Source: Ignavibacteriaceae bacterium (GTDB taxonomy: Bacteria > Bacteroidota > Ignavibacteria > Ignavibacteriales > Ignavibacteriaceae). Taken from it: a DNA stretch of 10,531 nucleotides. Below the pieces are notes generated by a model. The model saw only the letters and a program-made list of their open reading frames with translations. It was not told the origin of the DNA and made no database searches. The translations under genes were made by a program, and so were the position numbers. The stretch spans positions 1 to 10,531 of the forward strand of contig JARLHB010000534.1 of the NCBI GenBank assembly GCA_031292465.1, in the 5' to 3' direction. The stretch's first letter is position 1; each line of letters starts with the position of its first letter. Positions 6,770 to 10,531 of the stretch are shown one piece after another.

Positions 6770-6877
6770 ATGTGTTGTAAAGGGCAAAAGGAATTTAAAT
6801 TACCTCCTACTTCTTTCGGACCTCAGAAAAATCCAAAATTAAAACAAGCATTCAATCAAATAAATCTATTTAACTAA
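6770..6877 (+). CDS. Possible 35-residue small protein
   Basis: An ATG at 6770 opens 35 codons ending at TAA (6875-6877). The peptide begins MCCKGQKEFKLPPTSFGP and continues with lysine, glutamine and asparagine residues to a C-terminal INLFN. It is basic, has a Cys-Cys pair next to the start and no membrane segment. The surrounding sequence is rich in stop codons, so an open run of this length is mildly notable. However, no Shine-Dalgarno precedes the ATG and I recognise no family. It would sit about 30 nt upstream of the peptidase start and could be a leader peptide, an independent small gene, or chance. Confidence 0.25.
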   Translation: MCCKGQKEFKLPPTSFGPQKNPKLKQAFNQINLFN

Positions 6878-6907
6878 AACTAAATGACATATAAAACAGG
6901 GATAGAT

Positions 6908-9076
6908 ATGAAAAACTTATTACAGAAATATAGTCCTGTCTTTGCAGTACTGCTGTCTATATTTGTACTTGCAGGATGTTCTTCTTCCGGAATAGAAAGA
7001 AGCGTTTCAGGCAATGGACTCAATCTTGACACGGTAAAGGCAGGCAAATACGATACGGGTAAAATGTGGACATTTGATTACCCGCCGTTAGAATATTTTC
7101 AAAAAGAATATAATTTTCAGCCGAATGAAGAATGGCTGAACAACGTGCGCATGTCCGCTTTGCGTTTTGCAAATTACTGTTCTGCATCTTTTGTTTCCGC
7201 AGACGGCTTGGTAATGACAAATCATCATTGCGGAAGGGAATCTGTTGAACAGGTTACAAAGCCGGGTGAAGATTTATATAATAACGGATTTTATGCGGCT
7301 ACGCTTGAAGATGAAAGGCCCGTGAAGGGTTTGTATGTAGATCAGTTAGTTCTGATAAAAGATGTTACAAATGAAATTCATTCAGCTATGAGTTTGGGAA
7401 CTACGCCGGAAGAAAAAGTTGCTAATGAAAAGAAAGCAATAAAAGGACTTGAAGATAAGCAGGGTAAAGAAACCGGATTAAAAATTCAGGTAGTTACGCT
7501 TTTTAACGGCGGCAAATATTCTTTATACGGATATAAAAGATATAATGATGTAAGGCTGGTATTCTCTCCTGAAGCATCGCTTGGATTCTTCGGCGGAGAT
7601 TATGATAACTTTACATATCCCCGTTATGATCTTGACTGCAATTTCTTCAGGGTTTATGATAACGGAAAGCCGTTAAAGACAGAGCATTATTATCATTGGA
7701 GCCAAAGCGGCGCCGTGCCGGGCGAACCGGTTTTTGTTGTGGGCAACCCTGGACATACAGACCGCTTGAAAACTGTTGCACAGCTTAAATATGCAAGAGA
7801 CGTACAATATCCGCGTAATTTGGAAATGATGACTGCTTTTGTAGATACATACAGCGCTATAATTGCAAAACATCCTGAAAAAACCGCCGATCTTCAAAAT
7901 AGTTTATTCGGATACTCTAATTCTGAAAAGGCCTACACGGGAATGCTGGCAGGACTAAGAGACCCTGTTTTAATGCAGAAAAAAATCGACTTTGAGAATA
8001 AGTTTAAAGAAGCAGTTAAAGCCAATCCTAAGCTGAATGATCTGTACGGAGACTTGTGGGACAAAGTAAGCGATGTACAAAAGCAGCTTAAGGAAGTTTC
8101 AAATAAATATTTCGCATTCAGCATGATGCCGCGTACAAGTTCTAAATATTTTGTTATTGCCGGCGATTTAATAAGTCTTGCTAAACAGTTGCAGCTCCCC
8201 GATAGTGCAAGAGATGAAGCATATAAAGAAGCTAAATTAGACAGTACCATTAATAAGCTTATCCCGGATAAATTTTATCCTGAATTACAGACTGCGGTTC
8301 TGAAAATTCAGATAGACAGGTTTAATAAATATATCGGCGCCGATAACGAACTGATTATTAAAGTAACCGGCGGCAAGCAGGGGCAGGAAGCCGCTGATTA
8401 TATGGTAAGCAATTCGATTTTATCTAATCTTGATAAGATAAAAGATTTAATTAAAAAAGGTCCGGATGCAATTCTTAGTTCAACAGATCCTTTTATTTAC
8501 TTCCTGATAAATGCACAGCCTCATAAGGATGAACTGCAGGCTAAAATGGATGAAATTACTTCGCTGAATGATACATATTCGGAAGAATTAGGAAAAGCAT
8601 TATTCGAGGTTTACGGAACTTCAATACCGCCTGACGCAACTTTTACTTTAAGAATATCCGACGGTGTTGTTAAAGGATATTCATATAATGGAACAGTTGC
8701 ACCGCCATATACAACCTTTTACGGGCTGTACGACAGGTACTATTCATTTGACAAAAAATATCCGTTTGATTTACCGAAACAATGGCAAAATCCTCCGGCA
8801 GATTTTAACCTGGAAACACCAATGAACTTTGTTGCCACCGCAGACATTATCGGCGGAAACTCAGGCAGCCCTGTTATCAATGAGAAAGCAGAAATAGTTG
8901 GTTTAGCGTTTGATGGAAATATAGAAAGCCTTCCGGGTAATTTTATATTTACAACGGAAACAAACAGGACGGTTGCTGTTCATTCGGCAGGAATGATGGA
9001 AGCAATAAAAGATTTGTATAAAGCCACACGGTTAAGTGATGAGTTAAGAACAGGTTCTGCTGTTACCGGAAAATAG
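6908..9076 (+). CDS. S46 dipeptidyl-peptidase, DPP7-type, predicted lipoprotein
   Basis: This serine exopeptidase removes dipeptides from the N-termini of oligopeptides. Measured from the ATG at 6908 (722 aa, normal for DPP7/DPP11), it has the chymotrypsin-like S46 signatures: LVMTNHHC with the catalytic His (about residue 107), the conserved block FGGDYDNFTYPRYDLD, which should contain the catalytic Asp, and IIGGNSGSPV with catalytic Ser652. Eighteen residues after that Ser is Gly670 (LAFDGN). DPP7 has Gly at this S1 position and prefers hydrophobic P1 residues, whereas DPP11 has Arg and cuts after Asp/Glu, so DPP7-like specificity is inferred. The N-terminus (a hydrophobic stretch ending VLAGCSSS) is a lipoprotein signal with Cys24 as the lipidated residue; Ser at +2 fits outer-membrane sorting. 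The ATG at 6908 has AGGG at good spacing and a proper signal peptide; an ATG at 6884 would add eight unhelpful residues. The gene is monocistronic, ending at a strong terminator. Confidence 0.92.
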   Translation: MKNLLQKYSPVFAVLLSIFVLAGCSSSGIERSVSGNGLNLDTVKAGKYDTGKMWTFDYPPLEYFQKEYNFQPNEEWLNNVRMSALRFANYCSASFVSADGLVMTNHHCGRESVEQVTKPGEDLYNNGFYAATLEDERPVKGLYVDQLVLIKDVTNEIHSAMSLGTTPEEKVANEKKAIKGLEDKQGKETGLKIQVVTLFNGGKYSLYGYKRYNDVRLVFSPEASLGFFGGDYDNFTYPRYDLDCNFFRVYDNGKPLKTEHYYHWSQSGAVPGEPVFVVGNPGHTDRLKTVAQLKYARDVQYPRNLEMMTAFVDTYSAIIAKHPEKTADLQNSLFGYSNSEKAYTGMLAGLRDPVLMQKKIDFENKFKEAVKANPKLNDLYGDLWDKVSDVQKQLKEVSNKYFAFSMMPRTSSKYFVIAGDLISLAKQLQLPDSARDEAYKEAKLDSTINKLIPDKFYPELQTAVLKIQIDRFNKYIGADNELIIKVTGGKQGQEAADYMVSNSILSNLDKIKDLIKKGPDAILSSTDPFIYFLINAQPHKDELQAKMDEITSLNDTYSEELGKALFEVYGTSIPPDATFTLRISDGVVKGYSYNGTVAPPYTTFYGLYDRYYSFDKKYPFDLPKQWQNPPADFNLETPMNFVATADIIGGNSGSPVINEKAEIVGLAFDGNIESLPGNFIFTTETNRTVAVHSAGMMEAIKDLYKATRLSDELRTGSAVTGK

Positions 9077-9100
9077 ATAATTTAAAAATTCTTTTTATTC

Positions 9101-9131
9101 AAGAGCCGCCTTTTATAAGGGCGGCTTTTTT
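9101..9131 (+). terminator. Intrinsic terminator of the S46 peptidase gene
   Basis: AGCCGCC (9104-9110) pairs with GGCGGCT (9120-9126) around a 9-nt AT-rich loop, and a run of six T closes it (9126-9131). It lies 25 nt after the peptidase stop codon. This is a textbook rho-independent terminator. Confidence 0.92.
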
Positions 9132-9204
9132 ATTATTGCTCCAAACAGCGATTGTGTATCCTGAGAAAATCGTTTGGAAAAGGATGAAGGTAAGGGAACG
9201 TAAT

Positions 9205-9378
9205 AAAGCAGCAGCATAGCTGCGGGATGCTTGTAGAATAAGTAAAAATAATGAACACATAGCTTCGTTAGAAGCGGAATGGTGAACTAAAGAACCGGCT
9301 CTTGTAAAGCGAAACGCCGTTTCGCTTTTTTTTACAACTTATAATAGCAGACAGGAAGAAGCAATTCAGCGAATCGCT
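9205..9378. repeat. Palindrome-dense spacer with dispersed repeat copy 2
   Basis: Beyond the terminator there is no gene, but four short palindromes occur: GCAGC-ATA-GCTGC (9211-9223), GCTTC-GTTA-GAAGC (9262-9275), AGCGAAACGCCGTTTCGCT (9308-9326) and AGCGA-A-TCGCT (9368-9378). The third belongs to a 30-nt unit (9302-9331) that matches the reverse complement of 4561-4590 at 27 of 30 positions. Eight T follow its stem, so on the plus strand it could also act as a back-up terminator facing the converging barrel gene. Confidence 0.55.
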
Positions 9379-9388
9379 TTGCAAATAA

Positions 9389-9946
9389 TTAAAAGAACAG
9401 TTCAGTTTGAAGATATACAGACAAATACCTTACGGTAGTATTTGTAAATGTAAGCCCGTATTCTCCGCCAATACCAACTTTAAAACCTTTGCTTCTACCG
9501 TGCCTTAAATCAGCGCCGACTAATAATGAGAAAGCCGCCCCGTAATCCCATTCATCAACACTACTGAAGGTCCTGTCGTTTAATGCTAAAAGGCCAAGCC
9601 CCTCTTCGGAATAGAGCGAACTGGCATAATCCTGTGATTGTATCCCTTTTAGTGAAACGCCTTTTAAGAAAGGAGAATACCTGTCCTCAAGTGTAGGCAT
9701 CATAACGTTTACATCGGTAACGTAAACAAAGGTCAGCCGCATTAAATAATTTCCGTTAAACCCCGGATTGCCCTCTACAAATACAGCAGTTGAAAAGCTG
9801 CCCTGGCTGGGGAGATTGCCGCCGATAAACCCGCCGCCGAGATTTACCCCAATGCCAAATTTATCCTGCGCCTGCGTATAAGGAATAAAAAGGCATATAA
9901 AAATTATTACTGAAAAATTTATTATAGATTTTTCCAAAATCATCAT
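9389..9946 (-). CDS. Secreted small beta-barrel-like outer membrane protein (unknown)
   Basis: This is a predicted exported protein of 185 residues, not matched to a named family. It begins with a signal peptide (MMILEKSIINFSVIIFICLF, then IPYTQAQ) with likely cleavage after AQAQ-like TQAQ, before DKFG. The mature part alternates polar and hydrophobic residues with many glycines and aromatics (FGIGVNLGGGFIGG, YLMRLTFVYV, GAAFSLLVGADLR, FKVGIGGEYGLTF) and ends in ...SVYLQTELFF, whose terminal Phe resembles the outer-membrane beta-signal. At about 158 mature residues it could form an 8-strand barrel. The start at 9946 is chosen because GAGGAAGG lies six bases upstream on the minus strand; the open frame runs on to 10009, but that extension would put 21 residues before the signal peptide. 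It is transcribed divergently from gldC, with a TAGCTTTG box at 10048-10055. Confidence 0.65.
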   Translation of the reverse strand: MMILEKSIINFSVIIFICLFIPYTQAQDKFGIGVNLGGGFIGGNLPSQGSFSTAVFVEGNPGFNGNYLMRLTFVYVTDVNVMMPTLEDRYSPFLKGVSLKGIQSQDYASSLYSEEGLGLLALNDRTFSSVDEWDYGAAFSLLVGADLRHGRSKGFKVGIGGEYGLTFTNTTVRYLSVYLQTELFF

Positions 9947-10047
9947 CAGGTACCTTCCTCTAAAAGACAGTTTCTTTGTATGTAATAAAAATAGTTCCGG
10001 TAAAATCAAAAAACAAAGTATAATAAAATAAGCACATTTTTATGGCA

Positions 10048-10055
10048 CAAAGCTA
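10048..10055 (-). promoter_or_regulatory. Candidate -7 box for the barrel-protein gene
   Basis: On the minus strand this reads TAGCTTTG, matching the Bacteroidota primary-sigma -7 consensus TAnnTTTG. It would give a leader of about 95 nt. I see no clear upstream TTTG (-33) element, so support is partial. Confidence 0.35.
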
Positions 10056-10075
10056 TAATATTAATTTTGACGGCA

Positions 10076-10110
10076 TTGAAAATTATTTAATTATAATTTT
10101 ACTATCTTTG
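10076..10110 (+). promoter_or_regulatory. Bacteroidota-type promoter of gldC
   Basis: TATCTTTG (10103-10110) matches the Bacteroidota -7 consensus TAnnTTTG. A TTG (10076-10078) lies 24 nt upstream, slightly beyond the spacing usually reported for the -33 element. Transcription would begin near 10115, leaving a leader of about 35 nt before gldC. Confidence 0.5.
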
Positions 10111-10149
10111 CCTTAATAACGAACGAATTAAAATTGGAAAGAAAGAACA

Positions 10150-10491
10150 ATGTCCAAAACTTCTGAAATCAAATTTACAATTCAGCTTGATGATAAAAAT
10201 ATGCCAAAAAAAATTGAGTGGGAAGCAACAGACGGCGGATTTGAAGGAAAGAAAGTATGCAGTACAATGATGATTTCTTTGTGGGATAAAAAAGAACAAA
10301 TTACTATGGGCATTGATTTATGGACAAAAGAAATGCTTGTGAACGATATGAATATCCACTTCTCACAAATACTAAACAAAATGTCTGGCACCTACTTACG
10401 GGCTACAGGCAATAATGAGATAGCGGAGATGATTCAAAATTTCAGCTCGGAATTTGCCGCCCGGCTGGACCTGATTAAAAACATAAAGTAA
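10150..10491 (+). CDS. gldC: GldC family protein
   Basis: This 113-residue protein closely resembles GldC, a small soluble protein found with gliding-motility genes in Flavobacterium and widespread in Bacteroidota and relatives, including non-gliding ones. Recognisable segments are the opening SKTSEIKFTIQLDDKNMPKK, then IEWEATDGG, ISLWDKKEQITMGIDLWTKE, MLVNDMNIHFSQIL, GTYLRATGN and a C-terminal helix. There is no signal peptide or membrane segment, and the length is normal for the family. Its biochemical activity is not established. A purine-rich stretch (GGAAAGAAAGAA) precedes the ATG and serves as a weak ribosome-binding site; the promoter at 10076-10110 fits well. No other gliding gene is nearby, so a role outside gliding is possible. 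It diverges from the barrel-protein gene. Confidence 0.88.
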   Translation: MSKTSEIKFTIQLDDKNMPKKIEWEATDGGFEGKKVCSTMMISLWDKKEQITMGIDLWTKEMLVNDMNIHFSQILNKMSGTYLRATGNNEIAEMIQNFSSEFAARLDLIKNIK

Positions 10492-10505
10492 TAATTATTT
10501 TGAAT

Positions 10506-10524
10506 ATGATATTCTGTATATCAT
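10506..10524 (+). other. AT-rich hairpin after gldC
   Basis: ATGATAT (10506-10512) pairs with ATATCAT (10518-10524) around TCTGT, 15 nt after the stop codon. The window ends too soon to see whether a T-tract follows. The stem is weak. Confidence 0.25.
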
Positions 10525-10531
10525 GTTAGCA

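Noticed and set aside
9308..9333. Palindrome plus T-tract as the main terminator of the S46 gene
   Set aside because: A complete terminator already lies at 9101-9131; this one is better explained as a repeat copy that could act as a back-up.
1..10531. tRNA, rRNA, CRISPR array, insertion sequence, phage or defence genes
   Set aside because: Looked for on both strands; no cloverleaf-like sequence, no regularly spaced repeats, no transposase or integrase motifs and no toxin or nuclease motifs were seen.

Overview
This AT-rich window looks like chromosomal DNA from the Bacteroidota/Chlorobiota/Ignavibacteriota side of the tree, most likely an Ignavibacteria-like organism. The support is a recognisable GldC protein with a Bacteroidota-type TAnnTTTG promoter, an S46 dipeptidyl-peptidase (a family well known from Bacteroidetes and relatives), and intergenic spaces full of short palindromes. 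Unlike typical Bacteroidetes, several genes have usable Shine-Dalgarno sequences (cstA, the S46 peptidase, the barrel protein). The placement is inference, not proof.

Layout. (1) Bases 1-3201: an MFS transporter with POT-like features, whose 5' end lies outside the window, followed after 67 nt by a CstA-family transporter; they are probably co-transcribed. (2) Bases 3243-3382: a composite of three hairpins whose outer two are inverted copies of one 30-nt unit. (3) Bases 3437-4480: a MauE/DoxX-like membrane domain fused to a thioredoxin-like CxxC domain. It lacks a normal start codon and may begin at AUU. (4) Bases 4561-4631: a palindromic repeat and a bidirectional terminator between converging genes. 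(5) Bases 4660-6006, minus strand: phosphomannomutase/phosphoglucomutase with a good promoter. (6) Bases 6211-6534: a small protein with two predicted zinc ribbons. (7) Bases 6535-6907: a long gap with palindromes and a possible 35-codon ORF. (8) Bases 6908-9076: an S46 dipeptidyl-peptidase predicted to be a lipoprotein of DPP7-type specificity, followed by a clean intrinsic terminator. (9) Bases 9205-9378: a palindrome-dense spacer holding a second, inverted copy of the repeat at 4561. (10) Bases 9389-9946, minus strand: a small secreted beta-barrel-like protein. (11) Bases 10150-10491: gldC, divergent from it.

How the genes may fit together. A cell-surface or periplasmic dipeptidyl-peptidase, a POT-like MFS carrier and a CstA carrier would suit an organism feeding on peptides or amino acids, but only the first two transporters are physically linked. 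The phosphohexomutase serves sugar-nucleotide supply. The MauE-thioredoxin fusion suggests a self-contained envelope thiol-disulfide relay.

No RNA gene, CRISPR array, insertion sequence, phage gene or origin was recognised. I did not find a convincing undescribed multi-gene system. The items most worth following are the covarying palindromic element, the dispersed 30-nt repeat, the MauE-thioredoxin fusion with its start problem, and the 35-codon ORF.
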